DNA from: Marinomonas flavescens
GTDB taxonomy: Bacteria > Pseudomonadota > Gammaproteobacteria > Pseudomonadales > Marinomonadaceae
Assembly: GCF_004352835.1 (NCBI RefSeq)
Contig: NZ_SJSB01000015.1
Location: forward strand, 1-64,000
Direction of reading: 5' to 3'
DNA length: 64,000 bases
A model generated the notes under the pieces. It had not been told where the DNA came from. It saw only the letters and a program-made list of their open reading frames with translations, and did no database searches. Both the position numbers and the translations under genes were made by a program. Of the stretch, positions 43,035-51,871 are shown in pieces; positions within the stretch are counted from its first letter, which is position 1, and each line of letters opens with the position of its first letter.

Positions 43035-43068
43035 AAAAAAGGCGGCTCATTTTTGAGACGCCTTTTTT
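43035..43068. terminator. bidirectional terminator between UPF0149 gene and the seven-gene unit
   Basis: AAAAAAGGCGGCTCA pairs with TGAGACGCCTTTTTT with one mismatch (loop TTTT); A-run on one side and T-run on the other. It ends both the UPF0149 gene and, on the minus strand, the run of genes from 50783. Confidence 0.85.
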
Positions 43069-43096
43069 AAATTTCTTCACCTAGAGACAGCTCTGC

Positions 43097-44242
43097 TTAA
43101 ATAGTATTTCTAACAGCCACTAAAGTAATGTCATCCAATTGCTCTGATTCACCCTGAAAACGGGACAGATGAGCCTCCATTTCATGATGAGCCCGAAGCA
43201 AGTCATGATCATCATAACAAGAGACAATAAGTGATTCTAATGCACTTGCTCCTAACATGACCTGCTCCGTATTTTTAAGCTCTAAAATCCCATCTGAAGC
43301 GATTACCAATGTATCTCGATCATATATATAATGTGTACTTACGGTAGACTCAAATTCGGCAGCACTTAGAATACCCAGAGACATGTGTGTAGAGGTTATA
43401 TGAACAATTGATTTATCGGCACGACGAATATATGCATTCGGCATTCCTCCTCCCCAATATTGCAATTTCCCCGTTGCTTCTATCAAAACAATATAAGCGG
43501 CACAAAACATGTAATCAGGTAAAATTGTGAGCAGCATTTTATTAATCTGAACTGCAAAATCCGCCAATGCCATATTACTGTCAATGGCATCGAAAAACGC
43601 CTGAGTAACCGGAAGAGCGCCAATAGAGGCGGATAAACCATGGCCGGTAAAGTCGCCAACGAAAATCATCCTTGAGCCATCTGAACGCGTACTCGCTAAG
43701 GCCAAATCTCCGTTAAAATTAGTCGCAGACAACCGCGTCATGGCTAGATTCTGACTTTGATGCTCACTCCTCGTCATAATATGATCAAGGACTTGATGAG
43801 CCATCTTATGTTCCTGCTCTATCATCGTTTGATAGTAGGTCAATTCACGATTCTTTCGGTACATTTCTTGAATGAGCTGAATTTGCCTTTTGTGCGTACT
43901 AATACGAGTCCGAAAAAGCATTTCATTGAAAGGCTTAGGGATAAAGTCATCCGCACCCGCCTTGAAACACTGATTCATAACAAAGTCAGAAATATGCGAA
44001 GTCAAAAACACAATAGGAACAAAGCGCTCAGGTTCTAAGGCTTTTAGTCTTTTTGCAAGCTCTGGACCACTGCCACCTTGAAGAACCACTTCTAATGTAA
44101 CAATGTCTGGTCTCCATTGCTCATATAGAAAAATAGCATCGTCAAAGGACGCCGCTAATTTCACTTGCATGCCATCATTTTCAGCGCATAAAGAGATAAT
44201 CTCTTGATAAATAGGTTCGCTGTCCACGCATAAAAGCTTCAT
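43097..44242 (-). CDS. response-regulator PP2C phosphatase with altered receiver
   Basis: A 381-residue protein with an N-terminal receiver domain, a linker helix (about 120-165) and a C-terminal SpoIIE/PP2C phosphatase (VGDFTGHGLSAS with the metal Asp, LDDITLVA at the end). In the receiver the phosphorylation site reads PDIVTLEVVLQG, so Glu51 replaces Asp, and the acidic pair is VDSEP (only D7). T81 and K103 (PKPF) are kept. A Glu here may mimic phosphorylation and hold the phosphatase active. No kinase (HATPase) domain is attached, unlike HsbR. The STAS gene 10 bases upstream is the expected substrate. Confidence 0.88.
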   Translation of the reverse strand: MKLLCVDSEPIYQEIISLCAENDGMQVKLAASFDDAIFLYEQWRPDIVTLEVVLQGGSGPELAKRLKALEPERFVPIVFLTSHISDFVMNQCFKAGADDFIPKPFNEMLFRTRISTHKRQIQLIQEMYRKNRELTYYQTMIEQEHKMAHQVLDHIMTRSEHQSQNLAMTRLSATNFNGDLALASTRSDGSRMIFVGDFTGHGLSASIGALPVTQAFFDAIDSNMALADFAVQINKMLLTILPDYMFCAAYIVLIEATGKLQYWGGGMPNAYIRRADKSIVHITSTHMSLGILSAAEFESTVSTHYIYDRDTLVIASDGILELKNTEQVMLGASALESLIVSCYDDHDLLRAHHEMEAHLSRFQGESEQLDDITLVAVRNTI

Positions 44243-44252
44243 AAATCAGCTC

Positions 44253-44555
44253 TTATCGTATCTCGAAGCGTTTATCAAAGCGCGAAATCATCAAAATGTT
44301 TTTGATGAAATCATTCGCACCTTTTAGTTCAATAACGCTATTTTCACCCAATGCACTTTTCATACTCAGTAACATCCCTAATGCAGCACTGTCCAAATAT
44401 TCAACGCCACTAAGATCAATTGTAAAACGATCTTTCTTTCCAATAAATTCCGCATACGCTTCGCGAAACTCATGAAATAATGAAAAATCAAAACTGCCAA
44501 GAATTGAAATGCAAACCACACCAGTGTCGCTGTTTACCTTAATTGAAAGGCTCAT
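44253..44555 (-). CDS. STAS-domain protein (anti-sigma factor antagonist-like)
   Basis: A 100-residue single STAS domain of the SpoIIAA/RsbV/HsbA type. The switch Ser is S56 in GVEYLDSAALGML, whose phosphorylation would normally be reversed by a PP2C phosphatase, here the next gene downstream. The rest (VCISILGSFDFSLFHEF, ENSVIELKGANDFI) follows the fold. No partner kinase/anti-sigma gene is nearby, so half of the partner-switching circuit must be elsewhere or be different. Confidence 0.88.
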   Translation of the reverse strand: MSLSIKVNSDTGVVCISILGSFDFSLFHEFREAYAEFIGKKDRFTIDLSGVEYLDSAALGMLLSMKSALGENSVIELKGANDFIKNILMISRFDKRFEIR

Positions 44556-44586
44556 ATTGCGATCGAGTTGCTATAAAAATACATTA

Positions 44587-44895
44587 TTAGTTCTCGCCTC
44601 CATGACACTTAGGTGACAAAGGAGCGGTGTTAGTGCGTTCAGCCCATTCCTCTATCGTATAAAGGTGTAGCGCCAAAGCATGTATCTTCATCATCTGCTC
44701 TTTTAGTGCGCCATATACAAGCTGGTGTCGCTGCACCGGCCTTTTACCCAAAAAAGCATCACTCGCCAATACCAATTTAAAATGGGATTCACTGCCCTCA
44801 GGCACATTGTGCATATAACTTTCATTTTCAAGAGATAGGAATGAGCAATCAAACGACGCTCTAATCACTTCTTCTATCTCATTTTGAATTTTCAT
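44587..44895 (-). CDS. bolA: BolA-family protein
   Basis: A 102-residue BolA protein. The class II KH-like fold is recognised by HNVPEGSESHFKLVLAS, the GKRPVQRHQLVYGAL helix and the IHALALHLYTIEEW end. BolA proteins pair with monothiol glutaredoxins over iron-sulfur clusters and, in E. coli, act as morphology and stress regulators. It begins 10 bases after the SMC-like gene and precedes the STAS gene by 31 bases, so it is part of the same unit. The 15-residue tail (CHGGEN end) adds one Cys. Confidence 0.9.
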   Translation of the reverse strand: MKIQNEIEEVIRASFDCSFLSLENESYMHNVPEGSESHFKLVLASDAFLGKRPVQRHQLVYGALKEQMMKIHALALHLYTIEEWAERTNTAPLSPKCHGGEN

Positions 44896-44905
44896 ATTTA
44901 TCTCT

Positions 44906-47900
44906 TTATGCTTGGCTAAATTCAGGTTCAGAATTACCGTTTAACAATGTTTGCCCTTTTTCTTTAGGGTATGCCACATCAATAGACACGGCGCCACCTT
45001 CACGCCAAACACTAATAACGGTGTCCATATTAGCGGCCATTACCGCTCGTTTGTCATCAGGTGCCGCCGCAATTACTTGAAGGCCTATGTCTTTCATAAA
45101 GCCCATACAAGTAGAGGTTTTCACCATATCAATTTTATTGAAGGCTTCATCAAACATGGCCAATGAGAAACCACCTTCAATTTCACCATCTATGGTTTCA
45201 CGTAAGCGATAAGTAGTTGATAACGCTGCCGCGATAGCAAGGTAAAATGGAATCTGATGCTCGCCACCAGAACCTGTTTGAATGCGTTGGCTTAACGTTG
45301 TTTTCTTATTGCCTTCTTCGTCTAAAATATCAACTTCGAAATTATAGAATTTACGATAATCAGCAAGGTCTTGCTGCTTTTCTTCATCCGTAATTAATTC
45401 CTGGATAGCGGTAATCGCGCGAATATGATCTGGATCACCAGTGGCTTCAGGATCGAATAATCCACCTACATTCGCTTGGTCCTGCGCACTGAAACGCTCA
45501 ACCAAGTCTAAAATGTCTTTCATGTCACCATTTGGGTAATAACGGAATTGATAGGTCTCATGATTAAATGGACGACGCTTAAGACTATGATTCAACTCGC
45601 GAATAATATGAGCCACTTGATCTAAAGAATCTTTTAGCTTAGAAACATAATCTGAGCGGAACGTTTCTTCTGCTTCACGACGAGCAAGCTCAGCACGTTT
45701 CGCATATTTGGCTAACTCAGTTTCACTCAAAACATCTATTTGGTATGACACATAATGCTGAAATTCTTCAAACTTCGATTCTAAATAATCCAACTGAACG
45801 TCATTATCTAAATTAGCCTGATGGTACTTAGCGTAATGATCGGCGACCTCTTTACGAACCTTTTGGTCGAAGCTACGTACTTTATCTTCGGCTTTTTCTG
45901 CACGGCTAATAGCTTCTTTATAGATAGCGGCTCCATTCACCATGCTATTTTCTAATAATGAATAGCGTTCACTAGCAAACTCTGCATTATAAAGTGCATT
46001 AGATGTCAGTCTATTACGCTCTTCGTCAAGAGCGGATAAGGCCGAACTTAACTGGTTCTTTTGCGTATTTAACGCACCGTACTGCTCTGCAATTTGTTGA
46101 CGCTCACGATCCAATTTTTTCTGATCCAGCTCAACAGCGACTACACGTTCTTTTAGCGCTTCAATTTTCTCTTGAAGGTCTTTGTCATCATGCTGTTGCA
46201 ACTGGTTTATTTCTGCATCAACATGACTTAACTCTTGAGCAATACGAGTAATGGTGTGACTTGCGGTATTTAAAGTCTCGGCATCAAATTGGTTATTAGC
46301 CATGACCCGGCCTAGCAAATTATCCACTTGCTCTAAGCGCTGATCGACATTTAGGTGGTTCATTAATTCACCACTTAACGTGGCTAGTTGCTGCTCTCGA
46401 GATTCGCGCATGCCTTCAGTATTGATACCGACCATCATATGAGGCGTAAAACGAATGGTAGAAATAGTCCCCGATAGTTTTAACATACCATCAGCCGTCA
46501 TTGCGCTGTCTTCACGTAGCAACTCGCGTTCCGTTTCAACGGGCATAATGCCGCCCAAACGACGGTTTAAATACGCTTGTGCATGATCATTATTACAACG
46601 AATAAACTTGAGTGCTGATTTGTGATTGCCTCGACTTAGCCATAATCGCGTTTGTGAGGTATCAACAACGCGACACCCCATAAGCTGACGACGGTGAGCA
46701 CGAAAAATACGTATTGCTTCTTCCGCCTCTTCAGGCTCAACAATTAATGCTTCACGTTGCGCGCCTAAATAACCTTCAATCGCATCTTGCCATTTTCGAT
46801 CAGTGACTTCTGCCAAGTGGCTTAATGGCGTAGCAGTAATATTAGCGTCCGCCAACAAAGCAATAAGGCGTCTCGTATTTTGCGACAAAGGACTGACTCC
46901 GCCCTTTAAGGAAGAGACGTCTGACTCTAACTGTTTACACTCGTCCCTTAAGTTCAAAATAGTACGATTCAGTTCTGAGCGTTGCTTAAATACTAATGAT
47001 TTTTCGCTGTCTAATGTCTCATTGAGCGAGCTCAATAATTGAGTAAGTGGTTTAAGACTGCCTTCAATTTTACCATCCGCACTAATAAGGCCTGTAAATT
47101 GGTCAACATTGGCCACTATTTTATTGGTTTCTTCTGAGAGGAAACTTTCAAAGCTCTTCAGAGACGATAACAGCAATGCAATTTGACGAGCTTGATCAAT
47201 AGCCTTTTGGTCTTGTTGGCTTTGCAGTGCTAAAAACTTTTTATTTTGCTCTAATTGCTGCAGTTTCAAGCCAACATCGGAATGCTCGTACTGCTGTTCC
47301 AATCGAATAAGCTGACCTTGTAACTGTTTAAGAAGGCTACTTTGTGTCGTAAGCTGCTCTTCTATTTCTTCTTCACGTTCTTTTTGTAACTCATACTGAT
47401 CTTGAATGTCATCCTGCTTGGTGCCCAGCTCGTCAAATCGTGCTTCCGTTGCTATCCAGTGATAATTCACAGCAGATTGCTCTTGTTGCAGCTTCTTCTC
47501 ACAGTCTTGTTGGATGAGTTTTAGATCATCTATGCGCTTAGCAACTTCGAGTGTTTTACTTTCAAGTTGGCGATATTCATGCAACGACTTTTGATAGGCT
47601 CCCACCTGCAAAGGCGCTTCAGCCAATACGAAATCTTGAACAAAACGTGTCGGCGATGCTATCGGAACAAATTTAAGCGCATTTTTAAAATTCTTTAAAA
47701 AGCTATCTAAGGTGATTAAATGATCGGAACTAGGGCTTAATTCTTCTAGATAACGATTGATGTATTGTGTCGCAGACGCACTGCCTGATTTGATATACGG
47801 ATCAAAGCAGATTTTTTTCATGGTTTCGCGAACTTCAATCCATGGTTTCGCTTTATAGCTTTTCCCTTCCATCGCATCGATAAAATCTTCACGTCGTATG

Positions 47901-48325
47901 CCATAGTTAGGTAGCACAAAGCGACCTAAAATATCTTCTTCTGGTGATGCTAGCGATGCACTTAAACTCAAACCTACGGAGGACTCTTTTCCCGTAATGC
48001 TGTCTTCGAATACCAATCCTAAATAACTGGTGGCGTCTTGTCTTGGCTGAGTGCCAAATGATTTACCACTGGTAGCTTGTCCTGCATCTATCATCCCAAG
48101 AATATAGGATCTAATACTACGACCACTCGCTTTACCATCGTTAGCACTGGCGTTGTAGTTCAAGTGACGTTTACTAGCACCCGTCAATACGGTTTGAATG
48201 GCATCCAAAATAGACGATTTACCCGACCCTGTTGGTCCAATAATCGCTGTATTTCCACGGATATTGATCTCTTCTGCACCCAGCAGGTACCAGTTAACCA
48301 ATACAATTCTATTGAGCTTTTTCAT
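44906..48325 (-). CDS. SMC-like ATPase, JetC/MksB type
   Basis: A 1139-residue SMC-family ATPase. Walker A is GPTGSGKSS (residues 30-38); residues about 250-950 are mostly coiled coil with a central hinge-like part; the signature loop is TGSGGEHQIPF (S1019) and Walker B is AMFDEAFNKID (D1059, E1060). This head plan, with a flanking JetA-like and JetB-like gene, is that of Wadjet JetC or Mks MksB. AAAAGG precedes the ATG. The complex extrudes DNA loops; with JetD/MksG it cuts plasmids. No such nuclease gene is adjacent, so a chromosome-organising role is possible. Confidence 0.85.
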   Translation of the reverse strand: MKKLNRIVLVNWYLLGAEEINIRGNTAIIGPTGSGKSSILDAIQTVLTGASKRHLNYNASANDGKASGRSIRSYILGMIDAGQATSGKSFGTQPRQDATSYLGLVFEDSITGKESSVGLSLSASLASPEEDILGRFVLPNYGIRREDFIDAMEGKSYKAKPWIEVRETMKKICFDPYIKSGSASATQYINRYLEELSPSSDHLITLDSFLKNFKNALKFVPIASPTRFVQDFVLAEAPLQVGAYQKSLHEYRQLESKTLEVAKRIDDLKLIQQDCEKKLQQEQSAVNYHWIATEARFDELGTKQDDIQDQYELQKEREEEIEEQLTTQSSLLKQLQGQLIRLEQQYEHSDVGLKLQQLEQNKKFLALQSQQDQKAIDQARQIALLLSSLKSFESFLSEETNKIVANVDQFTGLISADGKIEGSLKPLTQLLSSLNETLDSEKSLVFKQRSELNRTILNLRDECKQLESDVSSLKGGVSPLSQNTRRLIALLADANITATPLSHLAEVTDRKWQDAIEGYLGAQREALIVEPEEAEEAIRIFRAHRRQLMGCRVVDTSQTRLWLSRGNHKSALKFIRCNNDHAQAYLNRRLGGIMPVETERELLREDSAMTADGMLKLSGTISTIRFTPHMMVGINTEGMRESREQQLATLSGELMNHLNVDQRLEQVDNLLGRVMANNQFDAETLNTASHTITRIAQELSHVDAEINQLQQHDDKDLQEKIEALKERVVAVELDQKKLDRERQQIAEQYGALNTQKNQLSSALSALDEERNRLTSNALYNAEFASERYSLLENSMVNGAAIYKEAISRAEKAEDKVRSFDQKVRKEVADHYAKYHQANLDNDVQLDYLESKFEEFQHYVSYQIDVLSETELAKYAKRAELARREAEETFRSDYVSKLKDSLDQVAHIIRELNHSLKRRPFNHETYQFRYYPNGDMKDILDLVERFSAQDQANVGGLFDPEATGDPDHIRAITAIQELITDEEKQQDLADYRKFYNFEVDILDEEGNKKTTLSQRIQTGSGGEHQIPFYLAIAAALSTTYRLRETIDGEIEGGFSLAMFDEAFNKIDMVKTSTCMGFMKDIGLQVIAAAPDDKRAVMAANMDTVISVWREGGAVSIDVAYPKEKGQTLLNGNSEPEFSQA

Positions 48326-48336
48326 GTTTTGGCCTT

Positions 48337-48975
48337 TTATTCCTGGTTTTCTACTTGTGGGTTTTGTTCTTCTTCATCAATATCGTCTTCGTCTGGATCC
48401 GCACCATTAAAAGATTCTAACTGTCTTAAATAAGCCTCAGTCACAATGAGCCGAACAACAGGCGTTATATTAATAATGAAATTCTTACTGTCTTCTTCGT
48501 AAGACTTACCGCGAATAATAACGCCATGGCGACTCAGCAATGCCAGAATGTCTTTAAAACGTGTTTCATTAGGAATTTCACGTTTCACAAGCTGCACATA
48601 GCGATCTAGAATCGTGTGTGTATTGGTGGCAACAAAGCCGTTATCTACTTCAAAATTTTCAATTTTTTCTTCGTATATTTGACGAAGTACAAGAAGAAAT
48701 AAGGTTTCGTCTGTTTTTAAACGTACAAATGCTTCTCGCTGAACAGGAAGAACACCAGCCAAACGTTCATTTTCATTTATATAAAGTTTCATACCAAGTG
48801 CATCAAAAATTTTGGCAAAATAATCTTGATAAGATTCTAATAATAAATAATGTTTGCGCTGACCATGCTTGAAAGCACTGGCAAATTGGTTAGCAAGAAC
48901 GAAGTTAGCCGTTTGCTGAAACTCTTGAGCGTCTTTCCCTGACTCTTCGACGACTTTTTTTAATTCTCTAAGCAT
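48337..48975 (-). CDS. JetB/MksE-like condensin subunit (DUF4194)
   Basis: A 212-residue protein of the JetB/MksE type: winged-helix-like blocks (FANQ, AFVRLKTDETLFLLVLRQIYEE, NETRFKDILALLSRHGVIIRG) and an acidic, Asp/Glu-rich tail. It would bridge the JetA dimer and the SMC heads. Its ATG shares one base with the jetA stop (TAATG), and jetC follows 11 bases downstream. The family call rests on the trio's order as well as on its residues. Confidence 0.8.
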   Translation of the reverse strand: MLRELKKVVEESGKDAQEFQQTANFVLANQFASAFKHGQRKHYLLLESYQDYFAKIFDALGMKLYINENERLAGVLPVQREAFVRLKTDETLFLLVLRQIYEEKIENFEVDNGFVATNTHTILDRYVQLVKREIPNETRFKDILALLSRHGVIIRGKSYEEDSKNFIINITPVVRLIVTEAYLRQLESFNGADPDEDDIDEEEQNPQVENQE

Positions 48976-50366
48976 TACGCTTCGCTCCTACGGACCACAT
49001 TAAATTCTCTACATTCAACAAAATTATGCACATCTAAAAACTGCTCAGTAAAACGTATTTCAAACGCTTTCTCGATTTTCTTAGCAGTAACCCCTAAAGA
49101 GCCGACATACCTTAAATGATCAAAACAAACAAAATCCTCAACAGACTGGATTGAAAAGTCTAAAATATGTTTATTGGTTTGGTCTTCCATTTGTCGCTCT
49201 AAATAAGATTGCAGCTTGGCAACCGTAACTTGCCGCGTCTCATGAAAACGGCGTTGTTTATCCCGCAATTGAATAGCACTAGCAGAGACTTCGGCTGGAG
49301 TCATGACTCTTGGTGGTGGCGGATCGCGTCGTCGCATAGGTTGCGCGGCCGACTCCATACCAACAAACTTGGCACTGACGACATTTTTCAGTATCGGTAA
49401 GTGCTCATATTTCGCCACATCGGATATCACCCCCGCAATTTTATTTGCCATACCTGGACGAGAACTGTCCATGTATCTAGCGGTATCTGCAGCACGCTTT
49501 TCAAGTCTATAACGGTATTCATCGATTCTATCGAGACGCTGTTCAATGTTACTAAACGTAAGAATAATATCGCGACAATCTTTCTCTACAAGAATTTTAG
49601 CCTTCGCTATGCTAATAAGTTGTTGATCAGCATAGCATTGAGAAACATCTTGAAGCAGTTCTGGGTTAGCGAGAAACTCTTGAGCGTGCTCTAATATTTG
49701 ACGTCGAAATCGAAATGGGTTGTTACTGGTTTTAATGGTCTTATAGTCGGCTATCAAAATACCTTCTACAAACAAGTCAAAAAAACCCGCGACAATCGCT
49801 TTAGGGTCACGACTCGCAAACAGCTCACGTTGCAGGCTTCGAATACCCAGTAGAATCTGATTTAAATGCGCAGAGAAATCACGAGAAGCTTCCGCTGATT
49901 GGCTTAAAGTAACACCCCGCTCTTTTGGGTGCTTTGCAACCGACTCTAAGTTACTCAAAATACTCAAAACGGTAGCGCCGTAATTACGCTTACCGTGTCG
50001 GCTAATTTCAACAAGAGAGCGTAATAGCATGGATATTTGCGGCGTCATTAAGACACTAATCCGATAAAGCTCTTGTTCTTCAACTAACCAACCCGTGTTA
50101 ACCAGCCGATGATAAATTCTTAATGCGTAATCATGAATCGTTTTTGGAGAATCGAATGCTTCTTTTTGATCATCATGCCAAGCTAAGGTTTCAAGCTTAT
50201 GCAGAGTATCTTCAATCGATTCTATGATGGTCGATTTATCTTTAATTGGATCTTCTGCGTGATCGTAAAAAACATCGGCAAGATCGTATAAAACGGCTTC
50301 GATCAATGCTCTATTAGAACCTGAAAGCGCCTGAAATATCTCATCAGGTAAGTGTTTAAACAGCAT
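48975..50366 (-). CDS. JetA/MksF-like kleisin subunit
   Basis: A 463-residue protein of the Wadjet JetA/MksF family, acting as kleisin of the SMC complex. N-terminal FKHLPDEIFQALSGSN and the winged-helix region, a long helical middle (about 100-330), a short proline-rich linker (RRRDPPPPRV) and a C-terminal winged helix are seen. It is the first of the three SMC-complex genes, overlapping jetB by one base. The chelatase-like gene ends 36 bases before it. Confidence 0.82.
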   Translation of the reverse strand: MLFKHLPDEIFQALSGSNRALIEAVLYDLADVFYDHAEDPIKDKSTIIESIEDTLHKLETLAWHDDQKEAFDSPKTIHDYALRIYHRLVNTGWLVEEQELYRISVLMTPQISMLLRSLVEISRHGKRNYGATVLSILSNLESVAKHPKERGVTLSQSAEASRDFSAHLNQILLGIRSLQRELFASRDPKAIVAGFFDLFVEGILIADYKTIKTSNNPFRFRRQILEHAQEFLANPELLQDVSQCYADQQLISIAKAKILVEKDCRDIILTFSNIEQRLDRIDEYRYRLEKRAADTARYMDSSRPGMANKIAGVISDVAKYEHLPILKNVVSAKFVGMESAAQPMRRRDPPPPRVMTPAEVSASAIQLRDKQRRFHETRQVTVAKLQSYLERQMEDQTNKHILDFSIQSVEDFVCFDHLRYVGSLGVTAKKIEKAFEIRFTEQFLDVHNFVECREFNVVRRSEA

Positions 50367-50402
50367 TCATCGTGCTCCAAAGATCAGCATTAAAAAATGA
50401 CA

Positions 50403-50783
50403 TTATTCTTCTTTTCCCAAATGGCGAGCAATAGCATGATGCATTGCTTGTTTAACGAGTGTGTCTTCACCTATTGGCGCTAAAAGATCAATTTGTAAAT
50501 GCTCGTGTTGTAACGCTTTAATTTGAGCGGGTACATCTTGTCTCAAGTGTCGGCCAACCGCAAAAAACAAGGGCAAAACGGCCACTTTTCTAATGCTCTT
50601 ATCTAATTGCCCAACAACCTCTTCCAAAGTTGGAGTAGTCAGTTCCATATAGGCCAAACTGGAATGTTCTTTACCATATTCTTCTATCGTTTTTTCATAC
50701 AAGGCTTCAAAAGGCTGTTTCCATAATGGATCTGGACTGCCATGCGCAAGAAGTATGATGTGATCGTATTCATTGTGTAGCAT
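50403..50783 (-). CDS. CbiX-family chelatase-like protein
   Basis: A 126-residue single-domain member of the CbiX/SirB group. The His in LLAHGSPDPLWKQ and the second His in PLFFAVGRHLRQDVP are the expected metal-chelation residues of sirohydrochlorin/cobalt chelatases. It could insert Co, Ni or Fe into sirohydrochlorin, but no other siroheme or cobalamin genes are in the window. Promoter-proximal gene of the minus-strand unit running to 43097. Confidence 0.82.
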   Translation of the reverse strand: MLHNEYDHIILLAHGSPDPLWKQPFEALYEKTIEEYGKEHSSLAYMELTTPTLEEVVGQLDKSIRKVAVLPLFFAVGRHLRQDVPAQIKALQHEHLQIDLLAPIGEDTLVKQAMHHAIARHLGKEE

Positions 50784-50979
50784 TTTGATACCTAATGTTT
50801 CAGCTCTCCATTTTAGCCATCCTACCTTAGAAAAAGAAGTCGTTAAAAGAAAAAGCTTACCCAGCTTTTAAATATTGTGTCGAAAATGCAATTTTTAATT
50901 TAGAAATCAGAAGTTATTGATCCCAATTCATATTCTTAGCGTATTAGTAAGAGTAATTCTTAAAATCAATGAGGCTGAG

Positions 50980-51870
50980 ATGAATATTCTAATTTCTGGA
51001 GCGACAGGTTTTATTGGAACCTCCCTTGTCCCACTTTTGCAAAGCAAAGGCCATCGTATTACGGCTGTAGTGAGACAAGTAGACAATCGATTAGACCAAA
51101 CTGTCGCTCAATATACTCTAGATTCTCTCACGAAACTTGATGAAGACATTGATGTGTTTATCAATTTAGCCGGTGAAGGCATTGCTGATAAACCATGGTC
51201 CGAGAAGCGAAAAGAGGCTCTTATAGCAAGCCGCACAACATTAACGCAAAAAATTAAGCACACATTGAAAAGACCACCTAAATCGATGATTTCCATGTCG
51301 GCTATTGGTTATTATGGCAGTCATACCAATGCTGTTTTTGATGAATATAGCGATTCTGAGAATGATTTTTCTCATGAATTATGTGCCGCATGGGAATCCG
51401 CAGCCACTGAATTTGCTGACATAGGCTGTAGAACCGTCATATTCCGCTTAGGTGTCGTACTGGGTGCAAATGGAGGGGCTTTAAATAAAATGAGACCATC
51501 TTATAAAATGGGATTAGGTGGAAAAATAGGCAGCGGCGAACAATGGTTTTCTTGGGTTCATTTAGCGGATGTTTTAAAAGCCATAACAGAGTCGCTATCC
51601 GATGAGCGCTATGAAGGCGTTTATAACCTTACTTCGCCTCATTGTGTTAAACAAAAAGTGTTTGCTCAGCACTATGCGAGATCCCTTAAACGGCCTGCTT
51701 TTTTTACAATCCCTGTCTTTGTGTTGCGTGCAATCTTTGGCGAAATGGCTTCATTGCTTACTAACGGGGCAAAAATCATCCCTAAGCGATTAATTCAGCA
51801 AGGATTTCACTTCGAACATAGTGATTTAAAAGAGGCATTGATAGACATTGAGAATAATCGCCCTTCTTAA
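50980..51870 (+). CDS. TIGR01777-family epimerase-like protein
   Basis: A 296-residue Rossmann-fold protein of the extended short-chain dehydrogenase group, DUF1731 type (E. coli YfcH). NAD-binding GATGFIGTSL at the N-terminus, then VFINLAGEGIADKPWSEKRK, MSAIGYYG and WFSWVHLADV, all family signatures. ATG 50980 with GAGG five bases before it is the start; an upstream frame adds 21 unlikely residues. The reaction is unknown. It is divergent from the chelatase gene and ends two bases from the convergent zinc-finger gene. Confidence 0.9.
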   Translation: MNILISGATGFIGTSLVPLLQSKGHRITAVVRQVDNRLDQTVAQYTLDSLTKLDEDIDVFINLAGEGIADKPWSEKRKEALIASRTTLTQKIKHTLKRPPKSMISMSAIGYYGSHTNAVFDEYSDSENDFSHELCAAWESAATEFADIGCRTVIFRLGVVLGANGGALNKMRPSYKMGLGGKIGSGEQWFSWVHLADVLKAITESLSDERYEGVYNLTSPHCVKQKVFAQHYARSLKRPAFFTIPVFVLRAIFGEMASLLTNGAKIIPKRLIQQGFHFEHSDLKEALIDIENNRPS

Positions 51871-51871
51871 A

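Noticed and set aside
48077-48433. A 118-codon plus-strand open frame across the jetB-jetC junction
   Set aside because: Antisense to two well-supported genes, with no ribosome binding site and no family-like residues.
43097-50783. Search for a JetD/MksG TOPRIM nuclease to call a complete Wadjet system
   Set aside because: None of the adjacent genes fits: they are BolA, STAS, PP2C and a CbiX-like chelatase, all recognisable. The region is therefore not claimed as a full defence system.
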